Positions 41,370 to 51,084 of a DNA stretch of 64,000 bases are shown here, one piece after another. Each line of letters starts with the position of its first letter. Within the stretch, counting starts at the first letter, position 1. The notes beneath the pieces are model-generated. The model searched no databases and was not told where the DNA came from. It saw nothing but the letters and a program-made list of their open reading frames with translations. Position numbers and translations under genes: made by a program. Source of the DNA: Amycolatopsis jejuensis (GTDB lineage Bacteria; Actinomycetota; Actinomycetes; Mycobacteriales; Pseudonocardiaceae); the NCBI RefSeq assembly GCF_000717335.1, contig NZ_JNYZ01000003.1, positions 264,110 through 328,109 on the forward strand. Reading direction: 5' to 3'.

Positions 41370-43346
41370 TTACCAGAGATAGCCGGTGGTGGCGCGTGTG
41401 CTGCCGCGGCCGGCGTCGTGTTCGAGTTGATATGTGTGGCCAACGTGCTTACGGAGCCGCTTCCACGCTGCTTCGTCGATCTCCTGGTCGGTAGACAGGA
41501 GGATCACCTGGTGGCTTGCCTGGGGGAAGTACCGTTCAAGCAGGTGGTTGCGGTGAATACCGTCAAGCCGGCCGAGCGGCGTGTCGATCACAACGGGAAG
41601 CGGACGGCCGGATGCCTGTCCAAGGCCCCACAACATGGACACGGCAAGCAGCTGTCGTTCCCCCGCAGAGAGCTGCTGCGGTAGGAGCACTGTGCCATTG
41701 CGTCCTTGGAGCTCGACTTCGAAGGTTTCCGGGTCGATACGAATATCGGTGATCAGGCGGTCCTTCCGAGCAAGGCGCTGCAACGATTCCAGGATGAGCT
41801 TCTGAATTCGGTCCACGTTTCTGCGGCTGGCCTCGTGTCGGAACCGGCTCAGCGTCGTCCGCACTCGTTGGCTGTGTTCGATCACCCGGCGGGAGTCCTC
41901 CGCGGCGCCGAGTTCGTCCGCGGCCTTCTCCAGCAGGCCGCTGAGGCGCCGCTCGGCCTCGTGTTCTGCTGCTGCAGCAGCAGAGACCTCGGTCTCGGCC
42001 TGGTTGAGCAGTTGAGTCGCCTCGGCAACGACGCGATAGGCGTCGTCTCGGTCCTGGCGAAGTTCGTCCAGGGCTTTCTCACGCGGAACGCTTGCGATCA
42101 TTTGGAGCACATCATCGAGTTCTTGCACTACCGTGGCCCGTTGATCGATGAGCCGCTGTGCGTTCCCGATCTCGGCATCCAGATCGGCATCGATCAGGCG
42201 ACGGAGGATAACCACACTTTCGTTACTCAGTTCCGCAATCGGCTTCTTTTTTTCTTTGCCCGTCTGTGACTTCCGGTCGGCAGCGAGATAGTCCTGTACA
42301 TTCTTGATGACTTCCGTAGAAACCGCCTGCTTTTTCAATTGACCAAGGATAGCTCGGTCACGCTTCTGCAGAATGTCGCGGATGTCGCGTTGTCGCCGAT
42401 CGTACAGTTCGGACTCGGCGCTTTCAGCGAGCTCAAGGAGCTGTTCACGGACGAGCTGCAGCGGGAGTGTTCCTGCTGCAGCGTCACGTAGCCTCGAGTC
42501 AAGGTCCTTCGCCGACTCTGCCAGGTGGAGTTTGGCTGCCTCCAGTTCGCTGCTGCGATCAAAGAGTTCACCACCCTCGAGACGTAGTCGTTCATTGACG
42601 TCGAACAGTCGCTTTTCCGCTCGTTCAAGCTTGCCGCGGGCCTCGTCGACGCTCCGCTTCATTTGCTCCTTCTGTTCGCGGTGCATGTCAACTTTATTCC
42701 GCACGGTATCGAGGACCTTTTGCATTGCTGGCGCTGCTTGGTCGGCCTTGTGGTTACGTTCCACCAGAGTCAGGTCTGCAGCGAGGCGGTCAACCAGATC
42801 GAGCCCGAGGAGGGCGCCGATGGCCGTGCGGAGGACTTCGCGGGCGTTGTCGAGTTCGGCTAGCGTCTCAATCTTCTCTCCATCGAAGAAGAACAGTTCC
42901 GCGACACCTCGAGGCACGAACGCATCGACCCGTTCTGCCCACTGGCGTGACAAGGTGCCGTCTGGGCGATCGTCGACGAGGACGTCGACCCGCTCGCGGG
43001 CACCCGTGGCGGTACCGGTCCACGCCCGGCGTAACCGGTAATGGCGTTCGTGGCCTCGTTCAACGATGTGGAACGCGAGTTCGATCGCTGCGCCTTCATC
43101 CAGCGGCGCGTCGTTGTGGATCAGTCGGCGGAGATAGCTTTGGTAGCTGCCGCCGCCTCGGCTGGCGGTACGGGCAAGCGGTCCGAACAACGCCAATTGG
43201 ATGGAGTCGAGGAAGGTTGTCTTTCCGGCGCCGTTGAGTGCGCCGATCAGAATGATCGGCTTGTCGGGCGATGGGGGTGTCAGTTCGAAGCTGTGGCGGC
43301 CGGCGAAGACGCCGACGTTGTGCAGCACCAACTCATCGAGGATCAT
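41370..43346 (-). CDS. dndD: DNA phosphorothioation ATPase DndD
   Basis: 658 residues, an SMC/Rad50-like ATPase. Walker A GALNGAGKTT is at 35-44; a long coiled coil spans roughly 200-500; the C-terminal part holds the signature LSAGERQLLAVSMLWGL and Walker B LPVVIDTPLGRLDG. DndD is thought to reshape or nick DNA for sulfur insertion. Its ATG overlaps the dndC stop (ATGA). Length and order agree with canonical dndCDE operons. Confidence 0.94.
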   Translation of the reverse strand: MILDELVLHNVGVFAGRHSFELTPPSPDKPIILIGALNGAGKTTFLDSIQLALFGPLARTASRGGGSYQSYLRRLIHNDAPLDEGAAIELAFHIVERGHERHYRLRRAWTGTATGARERVDVLVDDRPDGTLSRQWAERVDAFVPRGVAELFFFDGEKIETLAELDNAREVLRTAIGALLGLDLVDRLAADLTLVERNHKADQAAPAMQKVLDTVRNKVDMHREQKEQMKRSVDEARGKLERAEKRLFDVNERLRLEGGELFDRSSELEAAKLHLAESAKDLDSRLRDAAAGTLPLQLVREQLLELAESAESELYDRRQRDIRDILQKRDRAILGQLKKQAVSTEVIKNVQDYLAADRKSQTGKEKKKPIAELSNESVVILRRLIDADLDAEIGNAQRLIDQRATVVQELDDVLQMIASVPREKALDELRQDRDDAYRVVAEATQLLNQAETEVSAAAAAEHEAERRLSGLLEKAADELGAAEDSRRVIEHSQRVRTTLSRFRHEASRRNVDRIQKLILESLQRLARKDRLITDIRIDPETFEVELQGRNGTVLLPQQLSAGERQLLAVSMLWGLGQASGRPLPVVIDTPLGRLDGIHRNHLLERYFPQASHQVILLSTDQEIDEAAWKRLRKHVGHTYQLEHDAGRGSTRATTGYLW

Positions 43347-44884
43347 GCGTTAGCCTTACGATCAACGGGAGTCAAATTGATCATTCCTGTCTCGGCGTCG
43401 ATCAGGGAATCCAAGGATTCATCGCGGTCTTCCCCCTTCCGACGCGCCCGGTTCGTGCGAGCGCGGGCAACAGCGTCCTCTCGATCGTCGTAGAATCCTT
43501 TTCGCAGGGCCGCTTCCAAGGCGTCGAAGAGGCCGGCGCGACGCGACATTGCGCGATGTCGCTGTTCAATATCGAGCAGCTCACGCACGAGCTCGAAGTG
43601 CAACGATCCACCGCCGCCTCCGACGATTTCACGCAGAAGCCTGACGTCATCTGAGCCAAGTGGCAGATGATCGTCCATTGGCTTACCGGGATAGGGCTCG
43701 CCGACGGCCTTCTCGTATATCATTGGAAGGGAGTCTTCGAATTCGTGCTTCTCCACAACCCAAATCCGGCGAATCTCTTCCATCTCCTCCAAGGTGATGA
43801 GTTCGATGTTCGCCACATTGTCAGGACCTCCTTGCCGAATGTAGGTCTGCGCCTCCAGTAGCTTGTTCAGCCACGCTTCGCGCCACTCCTGCAGGTATGG
43901 GCCGTGGATAGGTGCATCATGGAAGAGTTGGACCGTGCCGTTCATTCGACGGAAGTCTCGCTTGGATCGGTCATCGGTCTCGTCAAGTTCGTTGCGAATA
44001 TCCAGAAGAGGACGCATCCATTCTTTCTCTTCGTCGTTCTGGATCATCGCGGACATCGACTTGTCTTTTTCAACAAGCGTGCATGTCCAACACCCGAAGC
44101 GGCTGTCGCCACAGCTCGGCGTGCTGGTGTCCACGACTAACGGGCACTCGCCATCCGATGAAGCACCTTGATACATGGTGAGCAGGTCTTTGTTGTTGTA
44201 TCCCCACGGGTTCGGGCGCTGCATCAAGAACAGCCACACGTCGTCGTTGCTCCAGTCCTCGATTGGGCTGTACACCAAGGAGTTGGGCAGGTTCGAGTTC
44301 TGGCTGAGCTGGTCGCGAATCCTGCCACCTTCCAGTGACGTCATACGAGCCGAGCGCCCGGAGCTTTCCGCCTTGCGCGTGCCCAGCACCAAGATTGCTT
44401 CGCCGTGCTTACGGACCATCCGGCGAATAAAATCATTTGATGGATTGATCTTCAGCCGTTCGGTACACCAACGAAACTTCGGACGAGGAGCTGGGTATCC
44501 TCGTCCGATTAGATTTACCCAGAATGTGTCGGTGATCTTGGGTGTTAGCCTGTGGGGGTTGATCGGTAGCTTCGCCTTCTCAGCTCGCTGTCCGATCAGC
44601 TCGAGCGAGTGGGACACCCATGCAGCGACGACTGGATTCTCTACTAAGGTGTCGGTGCTGATCACGTGAACCTGCTTGGTCCGCTGAGCCTGCGGCAGCG
44701 CCTCTAGCGCCATCCAGACCAGCTGCAACGTTGCGGTCGAGTCCTTGCCGCCGCTGTAGCCGACAACCCAGGGAATCCGATCCGCGAGATACAGATTCTG
44801 GACTTGCTCGATCAGGCTGTCGAGAACCGCTGACATGCCTCCGTCGGCGAACGCCGAGTTCCTACTGGTCTTTGCGCGGCTCAT
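43343..44884 (-). CDS. dndC: DNA phosphorothioation sulfurtransferase DndC
   Basis: 513 residues. PAPS-reductase/PP-loop family: SGGKDS at 44-49. Four cysteines fit the iron-sulfur cluster of DndC: Cys140 (FRWCTERLK), Cys258, Cys265 and Cys268 (CGDSRFGCWTC). With ATP it activates DNA and transfers sulfur supplied by DndA. Overlaps dndB upstream (ATGA) and dndD downstream. Confidence 0.95.
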   Translation of the reverse strand: MSRAKTSRNSAFADGGMSAVLDSLIEQVQNLYLADRIPWVVGYSGGKDSTATLQLVWMALEALPQAQRTKQVHVISTDTLVENPVVAAWVSHSLELIGQRAEKAKLPINPHRLTPKITDTFWVNLIGRGYPAPRPKFRWCTERLKINPSNDFIRRMVRKHGEAILVLGTRKAESSGRSARMTSLEGGRIRDQLSQNSNLPNSLVYSPIEDWSNDDVWLFLMQRPNPWGYNNKDLLTMYQGASSDGECPLVVDTSTPSCGDSRFGCWTCTLVEKDKSMSAMIQNDEEKEWMRPLLDIRNELDETDDRSKRDFRRMNGTVQLFHDAPIHGPYLQEWREAWLNKLLEAQTYIRQGGPDNVANIELITLEEMEEIRRIWVVEKHEFEDSLPMIYEKAVGEPYPGKPMDDHLPLGSDDVRLLREIVGGGGGSLHFELVRELLDIEQRHRAMSRRAGLFDALEAALRKGFYDDREDAVARARTNRARRKGEDRDESLDSLIDAETGMINLTPVDRKANA

Positions 44885-46032
44885 GCCCGCCCCCGATCAT
44901 ACGATTCTTCGATCCGCTCTTCCTCGCTCGAAAGCGGCAGGTTGAGCAGCTTCTTAATAACATTTGTAGTCAGGGTGACGCTATTTCCCGACTTCGAAAC
45001 TCGACCACCGACCATCGCGCGCCCCTCCCACAGCCTAGAATTTGTCCTGGACCAATCCAACGTGCTTAGCGACGCAAGGCTGCGTTTCCACTTGCGGGAA
45101 TCTCGTGTCTCCCGTACAAGGACGTTCCCAACCTTCCCCAAGGCGTGCAACGCGATACCGTGGCTATGCAGGAAGTCACGGCGGATGTCTCCTGCGCTTA
45201 CTTTCTTCTCGTGCACGAGCTTCCACTCTGGAATAGTCTCGCCCACGACAGTCCAGTAACTCCGCGCGATCCTGCTCGCCTCGTCAACGCTGAGATCATC
45301 GATTCCGTCCAGTAGCGCCTTCGTTGCCGTGTGTAAAGCTGAGAGCGTGAAGAGCTTTCGTGAGCGAGCAGATAGGTTGGTTCGCTCAGACTCGATGAGG
45401 TCTGTCCACAGCGGGGACGTCTTAACAACGCTTTTGACGATCCTCGCGCCGTTCTCACGTTGGTCGTACAGGATCGTCAGCGACCGAGAGGGACGAATCG
45501 CATACCGGTTGAGATCAGTGAACATCTGCTGGCAGCGCTCCAGGCCGATGTCAAGGAAGAGCACGATCGGGATGCTTTCGTCACCCATGTCGGGATTTTC
45601 ACGAAGCGCCTGCTCAATGGCCGCTCGACGATGCTGGCCGTCGTTGATGACGAAGCGCGCCGACATGGGAATAGCCAGCAGGCCAACACGCGCCCCTGGC
45701 CCGCCCGCACCAAGAGGATCAAACCGCACCTTAGCGTCGACCGAGGCGGTCAGCGCGGAAAACACATACCCGTCGGGATTGTCCAGCATGTACCGAGCGA
45801 TCTCGGGGATACGCGCCTTGTTCAGGTTGCGCTGCGCCCGCAGAGTAGGCTGCAGCTCCTCCTCGTCAAAAAGGAACAGACGCGGTACGAGCCGCAGTGG
45901 AAACATAGTGACGTAGAAGTCACGCTGCGCTTGCACGCCCCTGACCGCTGGAAACGTGTACTCGAACGCACCCCCGTAGGTCTCACCAGCCGACGGTGTC
46001 GGGTCAGCCGTCTCGCCGGTCGCAGGTGACAT
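44881..46032 (-). CDS. dndB: DNA phosphorothioation regulator DndB
   Basis: 383 residues with RFVINDGQHRRAAIEQALRE (DGQHR at 131-135) and CQQMFTDLNRYAIRPSRSL, the hallmark of DndB. DndB represses dnd transcription and modulates modification frequency in studied systems. First gene of the leftward operon, divergent from dndA. The larger DGQHR protein at 36.1-38.2 kb shares this core. Confidence 0.93.
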   Translation of the reverse strand: MSPATGETADPTPSAGETYGGAFEYTFPAVRGVQAQRDFYVTMFPLRLVPRLFLFDEEELQPTLRAQRNLNKARIPEIARYMLDNPDGYVFSALTASVDAKVRFDPLGAGGPGARVGLLAIPMSARFVINDGQHRRAAIEQALRENPDMGDESIPIVLFLDIGLERCQQMFTDLNRYAIRPSRSLTILYDQRENGARIVKSVVKTSPLWTDLIESERTNLSARSRKLFTLSALHTATKALLDGIDDLSVDEASRIARSYWTVVGETIPEWKLVHEKKVSAGDIRRDFLHSHGIALHALGKVGNVLVRETRDSRKWKRSLASLSTLDWSRTNSRLWEGRAMVGGRVSKSGNSVTLTTNVIKKLLNLPLSSEEERIEESYDRGRA

Positions 46033-46173
46033 GATCGATCAGTACCTCCCCTTCGCCAAGTTCGCAACCGGGTGCGACTTTCTTCGTACATGCACCGGCG
46101 TGGCTACGAACACCGCATGCTCTAGCTGCGTACACTACCTACATCAACCGACAGTTCTGCGAGCAACGCCGAC
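46033..46173. promoter_or_regulatory. Divergent dndB-dndA promoter region
   Basis: Half-sites CGTA (46085-46088), TACG (46105-46108) and CGTA (46129-46132) form overlapping inverted pairs, the first within TTCGTA/TACGAA (46083-46110). TACACT at 46131-46136 could be the -10 box for dndA. DndB-type regulators in Salmonella are reported to bind TACG-N10-CGTA; spacing differs here, so operator function is inferred. Confidence 0.45.
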
Positions 46174-47343
46174 ATGACGACAGAAGGTAGCGTGACCAGC
46201 GACAACACGAACGAGGCGGTCTACCTCGACAGCAACGCGACGACACCGCTCGAGCTGGCGGTGCTGCAGGAGATGACGCACTACCTGGCAGTGGAGTTCG
46301 GCAACGCTGGCAGTCGGACCCACGAGTACGGGCAGACCGCGAAGAGCCGTGTTCAGCGTGCGCGCGAGCAGGTCGCAGCGGTGGTATCCGCACAGCCCGA
46401 TGAAGTCGTCTTCACTAGCGGTGCGACCGAGAGCAACAACATCGCTTTGCTCGGGTTGGCACCGCACGGCGAGTCGTCAGCCAAGCGACACCTTGTCACC
46501 ACCCAGATCGAACACAAGGCCGTCCTCGAACCCCTGGAGCAACTCCAGAAGAGGGGCTTCGACGTCACGTTCGTCCCACCAACAACTGGCGGCTGGGTCG
46601 ACCCCGAAGCCGTAGCGTCCGCTGTCCAGCGCGACACTCTTGCAGTATCAGTGATGCACATCAACAACGAGACGGGCGTCCGCCAGCCGATCGGCGAGAT
46701 CGCCAACCTTCTGCGAGACCACCCGGCCTACCTGCACGTCGACGCGGCACAAGGCTTCGGCAAGGAATTCGACGACCTGTCCGACCCGCGCATCGACCTG
46801 ATCAGCATCTCTGGTCACAAGATCTTCGGCCCCAAGGGCGTTGGAGCGCTGATCACCCGCCGCCGGGGCTACAAACGGCCGCCGCTAACCCCGCTCGCCT
46901 ACGGCGGCGGGCAAGAACGCGGTCTCCGTCCTGGCACGCTTCCCGTCCCGCACATCGCTGGGTTAGGAACTGCCGCTCAACTCGCCATCGACAACCATCA
47001 AGCACGAACTGACGCGTGCCTGAAGTACCGCACTGACGTACTCACAGCGCTGCAAGAGCTGGGCGCTGAATTCAACGGCGACCTCGACCGCACGGTCGCG
47101 CACACCGTCAACGTGTCCATACCCGGACTCGACTCAGAAGCCGCGATCGTCGCTCTGAAAGGCTCCGCCGCCATCTCCAACGGCTCAGCCTGCACCTCCC
47201 ACAGCTACGAACCCAGCCACGTGCTGACCGCCATGGGACTACCTGCGGATCGCGTCTCTAGCGCATTGCGCATCTCGTGGAGCCACCTCACGCCCGCCAC
47301 CGACTGGCGCGGAATTCGCGAACGGATCAACGCCGTCCGCTAG
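46174..47343 (+). CDS. dndA: Cysteine desulfurase DndA
   Basis: 389 residues of the NifS/IscS class-V aminotransferase fold: VYLDSNATTPLELAVLQEM at the start, PLP Lys216 in ISISGHKIFGPKG, and catalytic Cys340 in ISNGSACTSHSYEPSHVL. It removes sulfur from cysteine and passes it to DndC. Start ATG at 46174; GTG at 46192 behind AGAAGG is an alternative. Divergent from dndB. Confidence 0.93.
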   Translation: MTTEGSVTSDNTNEAVYLDSNATTPLELAVLQEMTHYLAVEFGNAGSRTHEYGQTAKSRVQRAREQVAAVVSAQPDEVVFTSGATESNNIALLGLAPHGESSAKRHLVTTQIEHKAVLEPLEQLQKRGFDVTFVPPTTGGWVDPEAVASAVQRDTLAVSVMHINNETGVRQPIGEIANLLRDHPAYLHVDAAQGFGKEFDDLSDPRIDLISISGHKIFGPKGVGALITRRRGYKRPPLTPLAYGGGQERGLRPGTLPVPHIAGLGTAAQLAIDNHQARTDACLKYRTDVLTALQELGAEFNGDLDRTVAHTVNVSIPGLDSEAAIVALKGSAAISNGSACTSHSYEPSHVLTAMGLPADRVSSALRISWSHLTPATDWRGIRERINAVR

Positions 47344-48267
47344 CCCTTCAAGGCCGGTGACAACAGAGCGTAGTTCCTATCGCTGCTTCCGACGAGGCTT
47401 TCCATATCCCTGCCTTCGAACCTTCGCGTTGAGGTGCCTTCACAGAGATCGGCAAGCCGCTGACCAGCAGGTTTAGGTTCGTATACTGGCTTGTTGGGTG
47501 CACCCAGAACATGGGCAACATCGACAGGCGAGCGGCTGGTACTCGAAGACTCCTTCACGGTGTGAGTATCAGCGGCACGCCTATTCACGCTGGTCAGCTC
47601 TTCGTGAGAGCACGCGACGCCCCAGCAGACACATGATCGACGCTGAGCGTAATGCAGCCCGACGGTCGTCGTTGGTGGCTGCCTCAGCCACAAGCTTCAC
47701 GTCGGCGGCTGACGACCCGGCACCCGCAGTGCTGGCCGACTTGCTCGACGTCAAGGTCAAGCATCCTCGGGCCGAACGGGGTGAGCGGGCCCACGATCTG
47801 CGTCGCGAAGATCGTTATCTGGTGGTTCGCCGGACAGGACGCCGATGTCTGGCGCACGATTGCGCCTTTCTCGCCGTTGGGGGCGTTCTCATACGCGGTG
47901 ACGATCGCGAGTTTGCAACACCCGGCGGGTCCGGTGCGGTGCCGGATCTTGGTGGGCCGGGTTGGCTGGGGCGGACACGTGTTTCAGGATCGCCGATCCC
48001 GCCCAGGGCGCGTGCTGGACGGCTTCCGGATCGTGGCCCTCTACCTTGAACCGACCTGCGGTCTCGACGGCTTCGTTTCGCCCTCAGGATGGGGTCGAGG
48101 ATTTCGCTGCTGACCGGCAGACAAAACACGGAACCGTCCGTGCAACTCGCATAAGTTCCTGCCGAGCACGCATTTCTGTCAGGCCTACCGCGGAGACAAG
48201 GGGTGGCGTCCCGAAGTGGTTAGCAGCTCGCTGAAGTACCGGCGGTCACCGAAGATCACATCGATCG
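47344..48267. other. Stretch without a convincing gene; probable remnants
   Basis: About 920 bases after dndA. Open frames exist but none has a believable start, codon pattern and protein at once. A short section near 47.7 kb (SFTSAADDPAPAVLADLLDV) recalls the C-terminal part of actinobacterial integrases or transposases, and the frame from 47652 contains a hydrophobic stretch (GAFSYAVTIASL). It is most likely eroded DNA at the edge of the Dnd island. Confidence 0.5.
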
Positions 48268-49173
48268 TCAGCTGCAGGATCGCGCCGAAGGGGGTTGGCC
48301 GGTCCACACGGTAGCCAGGCGGTCGGCTTCGTGTTCTGCCTGGCGAATGCCCAGAGCGTATTCCTCAAGCGCCAGTTGCAGGTCCATCGCGTTGGGCGTC
48401 GGCCCGGATTGCGCTCTCGTGCGCGGTTCTACGGTCGCCAGCCATCGGGTCTTGCCGATGGTCGCGAGTTCTCGGTTGGCGGTTCTGGCCATCAAGGGTG
48501 ACGGCCTCGGTCCGGTCGTGCTCAGCGGGACGGAGGACATGATGATCATGCGATCGGTCGGGGGTGCTGCGGCTGCGTTGAGGTGATTGACGACCACGGC
48601 GTCGAGGTAGCGGCGTCCGTCCAGGCTGACTGGTGGGTAGAGCATCGGCACCGCGCAGCTGGACGCTACCGCCTTCTGCAGCGGCACGCCGGATTCCGGT
48701 CCCCACACTCGTAATTCGCCGTTTTCGGCGTCGATGGCCGTGCAGTGGAACGAGTGGGGCCATGGTAGGTCGGCGATCTCCGCAAACAGGCTCAGATAGG
48801 TTCGCTCGTCCATCGTGTCGGCCCGTTCGGCGGCCTCGCCGATCCGTACCAGGCCCGCGCGCAGGTCGGTGTCCAGCCCAGCCTTCGCCACGATGGTCAT
48901 GAAATTCTTGAAGCCCGCGGCCAAGGTCGCGCTGTCCATTACCTCTGCCACGCTGGCCAAGGTGGTCAACCCGGCCGCGAAGCCGGCGCGCGACGCCACC
49001 AGTGCCCCGACGAGCGAACCTGCCGACGTGCCGAGAACTACCTCGGCATCGGACAGGTCGAGCCCGGCTTCGCGCAGGCCGGTGAGCAGTCCGGTCTGCC
49101 AGCCGAGGCCGACCAGGCCACCGCCGCCCAGAACCAGCGCACGGGTTGGTTCACCCGGGTCTGCCGCCATCAC
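48268..49173 (-). CDS. Patatin-like phospholipase/lipase
   Basis: 301 residues. RALVLGGGGLVGLGWQTGLL is the glycine-rich oxyanion motif, GTSAGS holds the nucleophilic Ser (about residue 50), and YLDAVVVNHLNA contains the Asp of the dyad, with DA in place of the usual DG. PSSCAVPMLYPPV-like sequence (SSCAVPMLYPPVSLDG) precedes it. Hydrolyses acyl esters; same strand as the aconitase genes but 139 bases downstream, so linkage to the pathway is uncertain. Confidence 0.88.
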   Translation of the reverse strand: MMAADPGEPTRALVLGGGGLVGLGWQTGLLTGLREAGLDLSDAEVVLGTSAGSLVGALVASRAGFAAGLTTLASVAEVMDSATLAAGFKNFMTIVAKAGLDTDLRAGLVRIGEAAERADTMDERTYLSLFAEIADLPWPHSFHCTAIDAENGELRVWGPESGVPLQKAVASSCAVPMLYPPVSLDGRRYLDAVVVNHLNAAAAPPTDRMIIMSSVPLSTTGPRPSPLMARTANRELATIGKTRWLATVEPRTRAQSGPTPNAMDLQLALEEYALGIRQAEHEADRLATVWTGQPPSARSCS

Positions 49174-49312
49174 ATCCTCCGCTGTCGTTGTCCAGCAATC
49201 GGTTCAGCCGGGAGCGGGATCCGCACGACGTGGACGCCCGGGCGTCGGCGGTGGCGGAGCCGAGGTGCACGACGGTGACCGGAATGGCCAATGGGCTCGC
49301 GTGGAGAGTGCG

Positions 49313-49831
49313 TCAGGATCGCCGATGGGTCTCGGGAAGGTAGCCGTCCATGGCGAGCTTCTCCATGATGCCGCCGGCGGAAAGGATTTCGAGTACGAGG
49401 TCGGGGAGCCGGTCACCCGGCAGACGAGTTCCCCGGTCGTCGTTGGCCACCCAGCCTTCGGACAGGTCAAGGGTCATCGTTTCGCCGTCGGCGAACGCGG
49501 TGGACACCCCGCCGACCCGCAGCGCGGGGAGTCCGTGATTGATCGCATTGCGGAAGAAGAGCGAGTTGAACTCCTCGGCGACCAGCGCCGAGATGCCGAG
49601 TTCCCGCAGCAGGGCGGCAACCGGGCGCGAGGAGCCCAGCCCGAAGTTCCGCCCGGCCACGATGATGTCTCCCCGCTCCACGTCGTCGACCCAGCCTGGG
49701 CGCAGTTCGTAGAACACGTGCCGGGCGGCTTCCGGAATGCTCATTTTCATGGCATGGGCCGGATACATCGCGTCGGTGTTCACCGAGTGCCCGACGACCC
49801 ACACCCGGCCCGAGAAACGCGTCCGCAGCAT
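49313..49831 (-). CDS. Aconitase-family small subunit (LeuD-like)
   Basis: 172 residues. [40 protein letters not shown] and [20 protein letters not shown] are the swivel-domain motifs of 3-isopropylmalate/homoaconitate dehydratase small subunits (the YLRTSR-like loop appears as FGLGSSRP). It pairs with the large subunit two bases upstream. Together they would isomerise a 2-alkylmalate to a 3-alkylmalate. Substrate unknown; the biosynthetic context argues against plain leucine synthesis. Confidence 0.9.
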   Translation of the reverse strand: MLRTRFSGRVWVVGHSVNTDAMYPAHAMKMSIPEAARHVFYELRPGWVDDVERGDIIVAGRNFGLGSSRPVAALLRELGISALVAEEFNSLFFRNAINHGLPALRVGGVSTAFADGETMTLDLSEGWVANDDRGTRLPGDRLPDLVLEILSAGGIMEKLAMDGYLPETHRRS

Positions 49832-49833
49832 CG

Positions 49834-51084
49834 TCAGTCCCTGGTGTCTCGCGGATCCGTGACCCGCCCGACGAGCGCGGACGCGGCCACCGTTGCGGGA
49901 GAGGCCAGGTAGATCTCCGCGTCCGGGCTCCCCATCCGGCCGGTGAAGTTCCGCGTGGAGGAGGTCAAGCACACCTCACCCGGTCCGAGCACGCCGAGGT
50001 GATACCCGAAGCACGCGCCGCACGTCGAATTGGTGATGACCGCACCGGCGTCGGCAAGGTCCTGGAGGTAGCCGGCGCGCATGGCGTCCCGATAGACCCG
50101 CTGCGAAGCCGGGGTGACGAGAAGCCTTACCCCGGCGGCGACCTTCTTGCCCCGCACGATCGACGCCGCGATCCGCAGATCCTCGAGCTGGCCATTCGCA
50201 CACGAACCGATGAAACACTGCTGGACGGCCCGATCCTCCACCGCGGAAACCGGAAGCGAATTCCCGCTCACGCCGCCCGGCCGGGCAACATGGGGCTCGA
50301 GGGCACTCAGGTCCACTCGCCGGACTGCCGCGTAACGCGCGTCCGGATCCGCCTCCACCCCATCGTAGGGCGCGGCGTCCGGCGGCGAGTGCTCGTCGAC
50401 GAAGTCCCGGCACGCTCGGTCGGCGGGGAAGATCGAGAAATCGGCGGAAATCTCGGCTCCCTGCGTGGCGATCGTGCGTCGGTCGCTCATCGACAAGGAA
50501 GCTATCCCGTCCCCGCCGTACTCGAGGTTGTGGTTGGTCGCATCCCCGAAAACACCGGCGAGATGAAGGAAGACGTCCTTACCCGAGACGCCGTCCGGCA
50601 GTGAACCGATCAACTCGTAGCGGATCGTGGGTGAGACCTCGAACCAGGTACGTCCGGTGCACAGAATCGCGTAGACCTCCGCCGGGCCCAACCCCCGGGC
50701 CGCGGTGTTGTACGCGCCTGCCGCACAGGAGTGAGAGTCGGTACACGCGAGGATTTCGCCGGGACGCGCCAGGCCGTTTTCGGCGATCACCTGGTGGCAG
50801 ATCCCGTGGGCGCCGACGTCGAAGAACTTGCTGATGCCGAAGTCCGCTACGAAGCGGCGGGCATTCACCCCGCCTTCGGCGTCCTGGACTGTCGGTGCCG
50901 GGACGGCGTGGTCCATGACGACCGCGACCCGGTCCGGGTCGGCGATGCGGGTCGGCGGGATCCATCCGGTGGCGAACTGCAGATCGATCATCACGGTCAG
51001 GTCGACCTCGCAGGTGACGATCTGGCCTGGGGCTACGGTCGGCACGCCGGCCTTGCGGGCCAGGATCTTTTCGATCATCGTCAT
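49834..51084 (-). CDS. Aconitase-family large subunit (LeuC/homoaconitase-like)
   Basis: 416 residues from the ATG overlapping the YrdC-like gene stop. Iron-sulfur cysteines sit in [17 protein letters not shown] and [15 protein letters not shown]-like [15 protein letters not shown] lies at the N-terminus, and DHAVPAP is the substrate motif. The short form (about 420 residues) is typical of the archaeal/homoaconitase-type branch. It forms the dehydratase with the downstream small subunit and acts after the synthase encoded at 51737-52996. Confidence 0.92.
   Translation of the reverse strand: MTMIEKILARKAGVPTVAPGQIVTCEVDLTVMIDLQFATGWIPPTRIADPDRVAVVMDHAVPAPTVQDAEGGVNARRFVADFGISKFFDVGAHGICHQVIAENGLARPGEILACTDSHSCAAGAYNTAARGLGPAEVYAILCTGRTWFEVSPTIRYELIGSLPDGVSGKDVFLHLAGVFGDATNHNLEYGGDGIASLSMSDRRTIATQGAEISADFSIFPADRACRDFVDEHSPPDAAPYDGVEADPDARYAAVRRVDLSALEPHVARPGGVSGNSLPVSAVEDRAVQQCFIGSCANGQLEDLRIAASIVRGKKVAAGVRLLVTPASQRVYRDAMRAGYLQDLADAGAVITNSTCGACFGYHLGVLGPGEVCLTSSTRNFTGRMGSPDAEIYLASPATVAASALVGRVTDPRDTRD

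Noticed and set aside
33247..47343. dndF, dndG or dndH genes in the island
   Set aside because: All open frames from 33.2 to 48 kb were considered; none has the size or motifs of DndFGH. They could still be elsewhere in the genome.
47498..48113. Protein genes in the gap after dndA
   Set aside because: Three overlapping frames compete and none has a sound start or recognisable full-length protein; treated as remnant DNA.
49233..49246. GACGCCCGGGCGTC palindrome between the aconitase small subunit and patatin genes
   Set aside because: A 14-base GC palindrome is not rare in DNA of this composition and there is no further support for a regulatory role.
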